Source: Melastoma dodecandrum (lineage: Eukaryota > Streptophyta > Magnoliopsida > Myrtales > Melastomataceae). Taken from it: a stretch of DNA of 64,000 nt. Position numbers and translations under genes: made by a program. This document shows positions 32,278 through 42,699 of the stretch, piece after piece. The stretch is from assembly GCA_029817715.1 (NCBI GenBank), contig JARUPY010000088.1, positions 2,666,001-2,730,000 of the forward strand, read 5' to 3'. Below the pieces are notes generated by a model that ran no database searches, was not told the DNA's origin, and worked only from the letters and a program-made list of their open reading frames with translations. Numbering within the stretch: position 1 is the first letter of the stretch; each line of letters begins with the position of its first letter.

Positions 32278-33199
32278 TGTCACGAGAATAAGACGAGGGT
32301 CGGTGTCTGTCGTCTACGAATGCTTGAGCGAGGCTGCTTGGGCAGTATCGATGGGTCAGAGCGCATGGACAACAGCGAACGTAGGTGTGTTCGCTGATAC
32401 TTGACGAATTAAGTGTGGTTCGAGTCGGTGCTCGGACATGAAGCTGGGCACGAGGCGCAAACGTGACCAGAACACTCAAGCGCGGAGGCTTTAGGGATGC
32501 TCGTGTGAGGTCTCATGAGCAAGGTTCGTGAAGAGGCACGAGCAATGAACTCGTCACTTTGTGAGGGGGCGCGTATGTAAGAATATGACCCTAGGAGGGG
32601 GTGTTGGCGAAAGGTTGTGTTCCTTTATTAAGCAATTAAGATTTGATTGATGTATATTTAGAAATCCTAAGTTTAGGAAATTAGAATTTGATTCGTTTGT
32701 CATTTGTTTTTAGTAACTTTGTATTTAATACCGTAACTTTAGGATTTGATCACAGAAGAGATCGTATATTATTTCTTCCTTAATTTGGAAATAACTTTTG
32801 TGTATTTAAGCTATCTTTGTACAACAGTTTGAGCAGACAAGTAAAATAAAAAGGTTATTCAATCGTATTGTTTTGTTTCAATCTAGGGTGGGTTCCCTTT
32901 GGACAGCCACAACACTTGTAAGGAGCACATTTATTTAGAAAGGGTGCGACCCCAAAGGGTATTAGAGGGTGGTTACTTGTCATACCCCCTTGGGAACGGT
33001 TGTATAGCTTTGTAAATTGCCACGACCCCTACAAGAAGGCTTGTAAAGGGGCGAAGCTAAAGATAGGGAGTTATACATTCCTTGTTCTAATAAAGGTTGA
33101 GTGGTTTCTCAAAGAGAACGCTAGATAGAAACAAAAGTCTTTCACCGAGTGTGTGTTTGGGTGGCTGGTCGTTCTTGTGAGCGAGTTACGATGCCCACA
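32278..33199 (+). repeat. 3' LTR of element 2, with extra internal block
   Basis: It aligns with the 5' LTR on both sides of about 32625-32888. The outer parts agree well, so the pair is clear. The extra block is listed separately. Confidence 0.8.
32625..32888. mobile_element. About 265-bp extra block in the 3' LTR of element 2
   Basis: This AT-rich stretch has no counterpart in the 5' LTR, where ttcctt runs straight into gggtgg. It contains a TATA-like tatttaagc near 32803 and an aataaaaagg near 32855, as a small solo LTR would. I see no clear terminal repeats or target duplication. Loss from the other LTR is a possible alternative. Confidence 0.45.
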
Positions 33200-36100
33200 T
33201 GGTTTTTACCTGATCCAAAGGTTACTGATTTACCAATTCGGCTTGACCTATTTAATTTCCACTTAGAAATGAGCGAGTGCACATACGGGGGTATCGTGAC
33301 TACTTTCTTACTTCAACTGAGACTTCAGATCCTTTCTCTTGAGCCCCCTTCCCTTTTTATTTCATATTTCTCTGTCCTAATACATGCGATTCATAAGCAC
33401 CCTTATGTTAGAGTACGTCCTTCTAACCTACACCGTTCATTTAGCTACGGTTAACCGTCTGCATCCTTGATTTCTATCTCCTGTCCCTTCAGGGACTTCC
33501 TCTTCCCAAATTCCTTTCTCACTCGATCCAGCCCCTACACGTTCGGGTTATTCCACCGAGGAGTCACATAGAATCCAATCTGCAACCGATTTTCCCTCTA
33601 ATACCGGGCTTTCCTTCGTTCATCCGCGTATCTGCAACCTTAAGACCTTCCTAAGTTCCTTTGATCTTGGCTCCCGCTGGTTTTCCAGAATTTACTTGCC
33701 AGTTTATATGTATAACCGAGACACCCTTGCTTCTAAAGTTGACGACTTTCCTATCTACTCTCACCGAGACATGCTTCACGGGTTTGTTTCGCACTTTCCG
33801 TGCTCATTGTGCTTCCATTCCTTTACCTTAACGTACGGCCCGTTCTTACCTAGGACTTAAAGCCTCGATCACTCTCGTTTTGTCCTAAGATACCACCTTT
33901 TCCCTTACCCGGGTCCTCTTTGATCCTTTTATCCTACCATAACACGACGTACCACCATAGATCCCACTCCTAGGTTCCTTTGTTTCACTCGAATTCTTAT
34001 ATGGGTTACCCCCTTTTACTCTCACTTGTGCACCCAACGCATTTGCCTTAACCGATCGCCATAAACACTTCATGCGAAGCTCTACTTGGGCTCCTAGTTG
34101 TGATCCACCTCCTAGCATCCTAAGATCCCAACTTTTTCCTTAATCTGTGCTTTGGTTAGTCCCATTGTTTCGTTTAACAAGTACACGCATCATTTCAAGG
34201 TCACATTTAGGTTGTACGGGACGATCCGTCCCCTGTTCATCCAAGATCACACCTTTCTTCTCATTTCACACATTTCTCGCCATGATCATGCCACACCATG
34301 AATTCCTTCCCTTGCGAAAAACTCATCGATGAGCGCACATAGAAGGTTTAAGGGAACTGGACGTACCTTAACAGTTACTTGGATCGCAAGTAAGCAACCT
34401 TCCCCCCCTCTCATGCGATCCTCCTCTCCGCACGCCTTGGACCGTCCCTTGTTCCTTACTCTTTCCCGTCCTCCTACTCCGTGCGTCCAAAGAGAAAGTG
34501 AAATGGAGAATGGGGAAGATCCGAATGGAAAATGCCTCCTTCCCTCTCTCCCCATTTTATCTCCTCCTTTTTCCTTTCATTTTAATTGAGTTAAATCCCA
34601 TCAAGGACGTGTGGCGGCTCCTCGTCCAAGTATTTCTTCCCGGTAATACTCGGTAATCATCAACCTTCGGTACTATTTGAGGGAGGGGGTTCATTGACCT
34701 TGGTCAAAACCCCGTTTTCCCTTCCTTCTGGGCCTTGCAAAGGCCTACCTTCGGGCCTTCCATTTCCCCTTGGCTCGCCCTTATTCATCCCGACCTTTCC
34801 TTCATCGCCTGGCCCTCTTACCGTTTCCATTGGTTCGGAATTAGAGATCATGAAGAGCTTCTCATCCCGTTCTTTTATCATTCCAGAGATGGAGTCCATG
34901 AGATGTACACCCCTTCTTCGGCTCTTCTCACTGGCGGCGTTATCTCACATGGCCTTCTTGAGGCAATTCATTTCTTGTAATGACCCTGCCTCCACTTGTC
35001 CTCATTGGGGTGATTTCACCCTCCTCATTAATAATCCTCGATCCGCTCACTTACCTGCCTCGTCGGGCATCCGAGCTAGTCATCTCTCTTTCACTATTTT
35101 CCGGCCTTATTATGATCGGATCCGGGCCTTGACTTTAATGATTTGGTCCATATCATACCTACTCTCGTTTCCTCACCTGCCATACTTAGCGTCTTTCATT
35201 TGCTCTATCCAATTGTCTCTATGTCCCTCCAGCCGTCCTCCTTTGCTCCAATTATTCCCCTGATCACCACTTAATCATGCCTTCCCCTGTATCGGGGGAT
35301 CACCTCTCTTCACGGTCGAAGGCTTGGGCGTTTCTCTCTCATCACGGCTTGATAGACATGCAATTCCTTGTCGCCCCAGGAGCGACCTCCTCCATCCTAT
35401 CTCCCAGGCTCTCAAAAATTCATTAAATGCCGTATCGTTACAACATCTATCATGAAGTCTGGATGATACGTTAAGCCGAGCAGCAACAATCTCTGCAGGG
35501 GCTCCTGCAGGGGCTCATGCCCTTTCTAACGCACCTCGGCGAACAGGGTTGTCTGGGAAGAGGCGAGCCACCAGGATGCTGCGAAGGTGCCCCCCAGGTA
35601 ATGGTGGGGAGTGTTAAAGATGAGGTTCCAGCATGCGAGGACAAGGTGGCATCGGATGCCCTGAGGCCATATCCAAGCCCGGATTCTCATATTCCACGAA
35701 AGGCTTGTCCTTAAAAGTCGACGAGCACGACTACGACTGGACGAAGCCGCCACAAGGAGGACACAGGCCAGAAAATGCTTCGGAGACGCTCTGTTGCACT
35801 TCGTTTTGTTTTCTTAAGACAATACGTGGACCAATAATATCGCGAAAAATTGCTAAGTCAAATATTGATTTTAGAAAAGGGGTGTTTTGTGTTTGGCTTG
35901 CGTAGAGAAATTTTGATATTTTATTATTATTTACATTTCTACTTATCTTCCATCATATTCGAAGTTTGTCCGTCTCTTTTGTCGCTTTTGCAGTAAATTG
36001 AGCGGTCAACTCCTTTTTCTTTCTCTTTTGTTTCTTGCTTTTGCTTTTTTATTCGAACCGGAGTTTATTTTGTCAGTGAAGTTAGTCCTTAGTCAATTCA

Positions 36101-37143
36101 AATGTATGGATCTACAGTCCCATAATACAAGATCTTTTAAAAGTACGACTATAAATGGAGTAGACTGTTTAAACTTTTATAATAAGTAAGATGCATTTCT
36201 CTTTTCGATATATGAAACTTGGGTTGCACCATTTTGATGACAACCTTTTCAGCATCGACGATCATGCCCTGGCATTCCGCACTCCATTTTGCACAGTGAA
36301 CATCGACCGGAAATCCACACTTCTCTGCATTTGTTGGTCTTTACTTTAGGAAGGAAGTGGACAACAAGCAACATCAGTGGCACGGAGGAGAAGAAGATGA
36401 CCCGACCCATGGTAGTAGTAGTAGTAGTACATTGTGAATTTTATCGGCCCCGAGTCAATTACATCAGACAGAGAAGAGAACCTGTGAAGATTATTCACAA
36501 TTTGTTTACATTATTGCAGGTATGACAATGCTGAAAGCCTGTGAAAGCTATATAGAAGTGGACAGATGAATCCTAAGGAAGCCATCTCTGTGGCGTGTTG
36601 TCCTGGCCAGGGCGACAGTTGGAGGATGTCTCGAGGCCATCCAATGCTGTCGGTTGTTGGAATGGAGTGGAACCTACAGTTGACAGATAATCAAGTTTCA
36701 GACAAGAGCAAATAACACATTATCGATCCGACGGAAAATATATGCAGAACCTGGACAGCCTATGAATCCTAAAGACAAGCCCTCAGAGAATGATGGTACT
36801 GCCATCGCAAAGATCGCGGCTAAACGCCAACTTCAATTTGAGAAAAGTCAGATCGTACCCTAACATTTGATCTATGGATGTATATCGACATATCTATCGA
36901 ACAAAAGTCCGACATCTGACAGATCAAATTCTGTAGTACCCTGTTCAATCATGGCGATAGTGATGCATCTCCATCATCACCATCTAAGAACATAGCTATT
37001 GCCTCAAACGTTATGCAGCAAGGCAAAAGAGGCTAAAATCGTGACCCGCATAGATGGATCACTGACGAGGTACAATCACTGAAACTCGTATAAAATTGTC
37101 CCGAATCCACGACTCCGTCAAAGAGCTAACCTGTGGTTAATTC
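33200..37143. other. Long region with no recognisable gene
   Basis: Open frames here are short or low in complexity. A 190-codon Pro/Ser/Phe-rich frame at 34694-35263 has no motif. The minus-strand phrase gaggagccgccacacg (about 34611-34626) recalls LTR sequence of plant Ty3 elements, so part of the block is probably old retroelement DNA. A short ctgcaggggctc repeat lies at 35494-35517. (GTA)n occurs at 36411-36428. 36.2-37.1 kb looks like unique intergenic DNA. Confidence 0.4.
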
Positions 37144-38154
37144 TCAAGCCAGGTAGAAGACATCATCGGTCATGAGGAGCACATACTGCAGAATCCTCAA
37201 AGGAGCATTCCCAAAATCCAGCGACGGCAACCTCAATTCCCGAACCCGACAATTATCCCCCGAATTCCCTCCCGTCCGGACCCAAACCCGGTTCAAATCG
37301 ACCTTCCTGAACAGATAAACCTCGTTCCCACCGCGACCCCAGTCAGGGGTACAATCCGACAACCGACCCTCTTTCCGCGTCCTATAGAATGTCCACCCAC
37401 TACCTGCAAGAACCCTACAGAACCCGTCCATGGTATCAACCCTCTCGTTGCTTACCCTTGAGAACAGGGAGTACGAGCAGCAATCCCAGTCCCCATGTCG
37501 ATCCTCTGCCAAATTTCCCCTCACGAGGGATTGCGTCTTCGGCGGACAATCGGGTCGTAGGAGAGCGATCCTGAAGAACCCCTTCGAGATGGAGACGAAG
37601 GACTGCAGCTGCAAGAGGGACGCCGACGAGAGGGAAGGGAAGGGGAGGGCAACGCCGTCCTCGAGGGTTGAAGAGAAAGAGAACGAGAAGGAGGACGGAG
37701 ACGTGGAGGCTGGGGGGAAGTTGGAGCACGGAGGGGACAATGTCGAGGTGGAAGGCGAGGCGGAAGACGAAGGGAAAGTCGACGGAGGGGACGGCGCGGG
37801 GGCAGCGAAGACGATGCGGGAAAGGGAAGGGTCAGGGCGGATGTCGATGCCGAGGGAACGAGCGAGGTTCGCGAGGGAGTAGGTGTTGGTGACGAGCTGC
37901 CTGGTGGGCAAGAACACGAGGACCGGGATCTTCTCAGAGGTCTTGCGGGTCGTTCTCTTGTGGCGCCTCCTCGCCTCGACCCGGGATCGGACACCGTGGT
38001 CTTCGTCTTCCTCTTCTTCTTCTTCTTCTTCCTCAGGGACGGGGAAGCGGTGGGGGTGGGAGAAGAGGGTGGGGTGGTTGAGGGCGGAGGAGGCGTCGCC
38101 GAAGACGAGGGAGCGGACGATCTTCAGTGGGAGCATATTCTTTCCCCTCCACAT
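37144..38154 (-). CDS. Conserved plant protein of unknown function
   Basis: One intact 336-codon exon on the minus strand. The N-terminus holds an acidic run (about residues 41-52, mostly Glu) and a basic stretch. Then comes a conserved-looking block, IPVLVFLPTRQLVTNTYSLA (about residues 75-94). A long Pro/Ser linker follows (117-165). The C-terminal half has phrases I recall from uncharacterised plant homologues: LPFPSLSSASL, WDCCSYSLFSR, VDTMDGFCRVLAGSGWTFY and LRILQYVLLMTDDVFYLA at the end. There are no catalytic motifs, signal peptide or membrane segments, so I cannot give a function. The strong C-terminus and unbroken GC-rich frame argue for a real gene. A second in-frame Met six residues in could also be the start. 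Confidence 0.8.
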   Translation of the reverse strand: MWRGKNMLPLKIVRSLVFGDASSALNHPTLFSHPHRFPVPEEEEEEEEEDEDHGVRSRVEARRRHKRTTRKTSEKIPVLVFLPTRQLVTNTYSLANLARSLGIDIRPDPSLSRIVFAAPAPSPPSTFPSSSASPSTSTLSPPCSNFPPASTSPSSFSFSFSSTLEDGVALPFPSLSSASLLQLQSFVSISKGFFRIALLRPDCPPKTQSLVRGNLAEDRHGDWDCCSYSLFSRVSNERVDTMDGFCRVLAGSGWTFYRTRKEGRLSDCTPDWGRGGNEVYLFRKVDLNRVWVRTGGNSGDNCRVRELRLPSLDFGNAPLRILQYVLLMTDDVFYLA

Positions 38155-38199
38155 CTACTTCATCCCACTGGAGTAGACCTCAGTTTGAGTTGAGTTCGG

Positions 38200-38890
38200 T
38201 AGGTCGTTTGTTTGTTTGTCTGTCTGTCTGTCTTGGTTTACTTCTGTCGGGAGGAGATTTGTTTCTGTCGGTCCGAACAAGTAAAGCACGGAAGGAAAGG
38301 AAGAACATGGAACTGATACTATGAGTCGTCTGAGTAACATAAATTCAAACACCTCATCGCGGATTGGTAAAGTCAAGAAAGGCTTAACCTATAACCACAA
38401 CACAATCAAATCCTCTTGCGCTCTTTCTCCTCCTCAACGCCCCTTCGGGAGTTCCCCCATTTTTTTTATCCATTCCCCCCGCATGTAACATGTTTTTAGG
38501 CTCTACAACCTTGAGGATTGTACGGTTGTATAATTTATTTTAAAAAAATTACAAAATGCGATTTAAGTTTTCGCTTAGTATTGCTGTTTTAAACGAAGAA
38601 TTAAGTACACTTTCGATCGACATCTTATTCTCGTTAATTTTTCACTAATTATAATAAAATCATATTACCACCAACTTTGACGTATCGTCCCAAAGTCGTG
38701 ATTTTCACGGATTTCCCCTCAACCGTAATTACTTACAAACTTCCAAAAACCTAAAAGTAATAAATGATTCATATACCAAAACAATGGGGAATGTCACTAA
38801 AGGTGCGGAATGGAGTGACGTGGGAATGGTCGGAAGGATAAATAATGAGACAGGATGGTTGAATGGATGAGTATGAAGGATAGGATGAGA
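38200..38890. other. Upstream DNA of the unknown-function gene
   Basis: A (TTTG)n/(TCTG)n tract occurs at 38208-38233, then AT-rich DNA. No gene seen. Confidence 0.4.
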
Positions 38891-38892
38891 TC

Positions 38893-39045
38893 AACCTCCA
38901 CGGATACGGATACACCACCGTGAAAGAAGACTCGGATAGAACTCGCCTATCACGCGGATACAGACACACCACCATGAACAAGAACGAGGGCGAGGAACAA
39001 CACGGAGGATACAGGCACACCACCATCGGTTGATACACTCTACTC
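38893..39045. repeat. Degenerate tandem repeat with 'acaccacca' core
   Basis: A phrase of the form cggatac(a/g)gacacaccaccatgaa recurs about three times at roughly 58-base spacing. It is non-coding and its origin is unknown. Confidence 0.6.
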
Positions 39046-40310
39046 AATCTGCACTTGGAATCCACCAAATGTAGAACGAGGTTGAAAGAGAATCCACTCC
39101 TTCGGATAGAAAAACAAAAGTCTAATCTCGATTTTAAAGTATGAAATAATCTCCTCGTAACTCTTATAATGCAGGGGTTTATATAGGCTTTCCATGGAAA
39201 GACAATAAAGGAAACGAGATAAAAGATAAAGGAAATAAATAACATAAAAAACAGGATCAGAAAATGAGGAAAGTAAATATATTATTTCCTCCCGACAAGA
39301 TCTGAAAAGAAAGTTGTTGGGACGGTTTTGATGATGAACCGGACCCTCTGTTCTACAGAAGGTCGAACATTCTATTCTACAGAAGCTTCTCATGTTGAGG
39401 ACCTTGTGTAAGAATCATTTTTGTAATTAAATGATTAGTTGATGATTATTTAATTATGAAATACAATCCTATCGATCTAGATGATTACTGGTCGAAATAT
39501 ATCGATTTGGTTTCCAAATAATTATATTAGAGATAATATTTCTTATAGAAGGAAATATATTTCTCTATATATGGAAAGGTTCTACTAGATGGTCTACAGG
39601 CTTCTGTAAGCTTACTCGACCTCTACATGATCGTTTATTTGGTTGCAAAACACCACCGCCTGTCCAGATACATCCTCATGTGTGTCTTTGTCAGGATGGA
39701 ACAAACCTTTACCCCAATGGAAATAAATCTTCGATTATTTCCATCAGTAGAAGGTTATCGATCAGAACCTTCTGCAATACCTTCTGTGCTGCATCATTTA
39801 GGGAAACTATCATATTCTTATTCTATTTTGATATGATTATCTTCCTTTCTAAATGAATGCACGTGTATATCATTCTGTTTATTTTGTAAACTAATTCTTA
39901 TTTCTTATCTTGCAGATTATTGATTTATATTTTTACCTTTTGTATTTTATCCCTTTTGCGTATATAAATAGGCCACGCTCTCTCAATCAAAAAAAAGAAC
40001 TGAACATTCATTTTCCCTTCTTCCATTCTGAAAGAGAGCGTGAGCTTTAGTTTCTTCATTCTTTTGTTCGTTCAAAGTTAGTCACACGAGGAGCACTACC
40101 GGCGGAAGCTGCATCGTTGGTGAAACCTTTTGGGAGAGTGACTCGGGGGCTTGAGGGACTCGACTGGAAGCTGCAGGACACGTTGGCAGGAGGCACGGCT
40201 GGAGGTCGTGTGATCAACGTGCAGCGAGTCGGAGAGAAGGGCTGAACCTCGGGAGCACAGAAGGTGAGGGACTAATCAGTTTCTGTTGTGTAGAGCTCTG
40301 TGTACAGGAA

Positions 40311-40500
40311 CCTTAGGACAGGAGGAAGGCTGTTACCTTAGGACAGGAGGAAGGCTGTTCAACCTCAGGACAGGAGGAAGGCTGTCACCTCAGGACAGGA
40401 GGAAGGCTGTCACTCCAGGACAGAGGGCACGCTGTTCATCCTAGGACAAGGATACGTTGTCCACCCTAAGACAAAGGGAACGTTGTCTGCTTGCGTAGGG
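40311..40500 (+). repeat. Tandem repeat, about 27-bp unit, about 7 copies
   Basis: The unit cct(t/c)aggacaggaggaaggctgt repeats with few changes from 40311 to about 40410, then with more decay (ggacaaggatacgttgtcc) to about 40500. Confidence 0.85.
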
Positions 40501-40599
40501 TTCGCTACGTACTCGCGTGGGGTACGCCACGAAGTCGTTATCTTTGAGGGATTGCGCATTTGCTACCTTGTTAGTCACGTTAACGCGTGCAACCTCCTG

Positions 40600-41110
40600 T
40601 AGTGCAGAATCTTCGGATCTGTACAACCTCCTGTAGAGCAGAACCTTAAGGTCTAAATCTACTTTAGTGCAGAACCTTACGGTCTGTACATAACTCAAGT
40701 CATTTCTAATACGAACCATTTTGGTTTGTTAAAGATTGACACATTCTTGGTACAGAACCTTACGGTCTGTGCTATACCTTCTGTGATACAGAATCCTTGG
40801 ATCTGTTCTATAGAAGGTTGACGTTTTACAGTACAAAATCTCTTGATCTGTGCTATAGAAGGTTAACACATCCGACACAGAACTTTCTGGTCAGTGTTGT
40901 GCCTAAGCTACTTTGACACAGAACCCTCTGGTCTGTGTTGTGCCGAACTTACTACGATACAGAACCTTCTGGTCTGTATTGAGCCTAAGTTACTATAGTA
41001 CAGAACCTTCGGGTTTGTGCTACATAACGAGCATCTACGGTACAGAACCTTTTTGGTCTGTGTTCTGCCACTCAAGCCTCTATTGTACAGAACCTACGGG
41101 TCTGATTTTA
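40600..41110 (+). repeat. Tandem repeat, about 40-bp unit with palindromic core
   Basis: About a dozen copies of tacagaacctt(c/a)(t/c)ggtctgt are spaced near 40 bases apart, clearest at 40758-41100. The core acagaacc...ggtctgt is an imperfect palindrome. Related phrases (ctgttctacagaagg) also occur outside the array at 39345-39385 and 41250-41300. Confidence 0.85.
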
Positions 41111-41390
41111 GTTGCTATCATTTGTGTAATTTGTACTGAGATACATTTGAGTGGAAACCATCCAAATATCTGGGTGAAGAGTGGATGAAAGCAATTTGCT
41201 GAACCACTATAAAAATCCTTGTGTCCATCAAACAAATTACGAACACATTCGAACGTTCTGTTTTACAGAAACTTACAAGCTCTGTTTTACAGAAGCTTTC
41301 ATTCCGCTACGGGGTAAAACGAAAAAGTGTTGAAATCCAAAATTTGTGATTAACACTAATTCACCCCCCTCTTAGTGTAACAAAAGTGGA

Positions 41391-41992
41391 GAAGGGTAGT
41401 GGAGCAGGCGCGACTCTTGGGGTGCAAGTTGTCCGACTTGAGACGTCAGATTGTAACCGTCCTTTGGGCTGCTCGTCGCCTGAGAGTCGTGTCGCTCGGT
41501 GCTCCTTTCACCTCGCTTACTCGATGACCAGCAGATTGAGTCCTCCAACAAGCGACGCTGATTGAGATGCGTTGAAGTGACGGATGAGGGTGAAGCGAAG
41601 ACCGTCCTTGTATCAAAACCTCTGTCGTGATTTCTGGCCCGGTCCCCCAACATCGTTCCACGACCAGCGAGCCAATCACCGTGCCGGGGCCCCCCCCCCC
41701 CCCCCCCCAAAAAAAAAAAAAGAGGTCGTGCTCTCTCCAGACTAACGGGGCAGGAGAGGTCATACGAACCAGGACGTGAGTAAAAATCAATGAGTCCAAA
41801 AGGGATGCAAGGAAAAAGGCAAAAACGACTTCCAATCTGCCTTGTCTTCTTCTTCTTCCCCCAAACTCTTCCTCTGTCGGACGGCCACAACCCTCTCCAT
41901 TAAAATATCGCTCGAAATAGTATAAAATTTTCTTGAGTTCGCTTCCTGTGATAATAGTATAAAATTTTCTTGAGTTGGGTTTCCATCCAATC
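41391..41992. other. Non-coding DNA with C and A homopolymers
   Basis: A run of about 19 C followed by 13 A lies at 41690-41721. A 24-base phrase with tataaaattttcttgagtt is repeated at 41916 and 41953. Minus-strand open frames cross the homopolymers and are not credible genes. Confidence 0.45.
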
Positions 41993-41997
41993 CAATC

Positions 41998-42393
41998 TGA
42001 AGAACTATGGCCGGACTTCCTAGATGAAAGGAGGAGGAGAATCACAGTGATATGCAGATAACCAGACGAAAGAAGAAGAAGAATAGGGGGAAGAAGAGAT
42101 AGAGGAAGAAGAAGAAGAGGAAGAGAGAAGAAGAAACTGTTTCCCCTAATTCATTCACCAAATTGATAATTCTTTACATATATCTATCTCTGTATAAAAA
42201 ATTCGTAACAACGCATGTCGTTGATTATGGTTGTTGTTTTAGGCTGACACAGTAGCCTAAACTACAGCCGCAGGTAGTGGGGAATTAGTTGTTCCTTTAC
42301 CAAATTTTGTCCTGTTCCTCACTGGTTGGGCCATGACATTCTTTTCTTTACACCAGGCCCTGGCCTCTCCGTCATCCTTCATTTGATTCAACA
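41998..42393 (-). repeat. 3' LTR of the copia element
   Basis: In plus orientation it runs from TGAAGAACTATGG to GATTCAACA, 396 bp. It contains a (GAA)n-rich tract and a reverse-strand TATA-like region. It matches 47086-47479. Confidence 0.93.
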
Positions 42394-42475
42394 CTTCCCG
42401 TCAAATAAGGCTTTGGCCTCTCCGTCATCTTTCATTTACTTCAACACTTCCCGTCGAACGAGTCCCCTCCTTTAA
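42365..42475. repeat. Local duplication across the LTR/internal junction
   Basis: The phrase ctctccgtcat(c/t)(c/t)ttcatttgattcaacacttcccgtc, which spans the LTR edge, occurs at about 42365 and again, slightly changed, at about 42418. cacttcccgtc appears a third time at 42499. Only the 3' LTR side has it. Confidence 0.8.
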
Positions 42476-42699
42476 CTCCTTTGTATTTTCATACCAGCAC
42501 TTCCCGTCAGCACCACCATCTTCTTCTCTGATCATATCTCTCCAGTTGAGCTCTTCATTATCTTCAATTTCAATTTCCTCCATGTTCGCTCCTACAAAAG
42601 GCTGTTTTGCCCAGCTCCACACGTCTTGTTTCACAAGTGCACCTGAGATACCTTGTCTTCCAAGAACAGACAACTTACTCCTCAGTAACACAAACCGAT

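Larger units (their letters stand above)
30273..33199 (+). mobile_element. LTR retrotransposon 2, gag-only, decayed
   Basis: Two LTRs begin TGTCACG and end near GCCCACA, and they flank about 1.35 kb that encodes only gag. An initiator-Met-type primer site lies at 30970 and a G-rich tract just before the 3' LTR. There is no protease or polymerase region, so this is a second non-autonomous gag-only element, unrelated in sequence to element 1. The gag frame is shifted near 31450. The 3' LTR is about 265 bases longer than the 5' one. I found no target duplication, so either the ends are approximate or the flanks have changed. Confidence 0.8.
39390..41390 (+). mobile_element. LTR-like region (possible long solo LTR)
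   Basis: A promoter-like gtatataaataggcc at 39958 is followed by leader-like sequence. The block ends with aattcacccccctcttagtg (41355-41374), a phrase I associate with LTR ends just before the primer site in plant retroelements. No coding region and no second LTR were found, and no target duplication matched. It also holds two tandem arrays (listed separately). A solo LTR of about 2 kb is my inference; the left end is uncertain. Confidence 0.4.

Noticed and set aside
30268..33205. Target duplication for LTR element 2
   Set aside because: Flanks TCTAT (left) and TGGTT (right) do not match, and shifting the ends by a few bases did not help.
34694..35263. 190-codon plus-strand frame
   Set aside because: Pro/Ser/Phe-rich with no motif, in a region that looks like old LTR DNA on the minus strand.
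37521..37994. Arg/Pro/Ser-rich minus-strand frame
   Set aside because: Out-of-frame shadow of the GC-rich unknown-function gene at 37144-38154.
40311..41110. Regular repeats resembling a CRISPR array
   Set aside because: The repeats are degenerate and head-to-tail without unique spacers, and the DNA is plant nuclear.
41446..42045. 199-codon minus-strand frame
   Set aside because: It crosses the C/A homopolymer (poly-Gly and poly-Phe in translation) and an LTR border, so it cannot be a gene.
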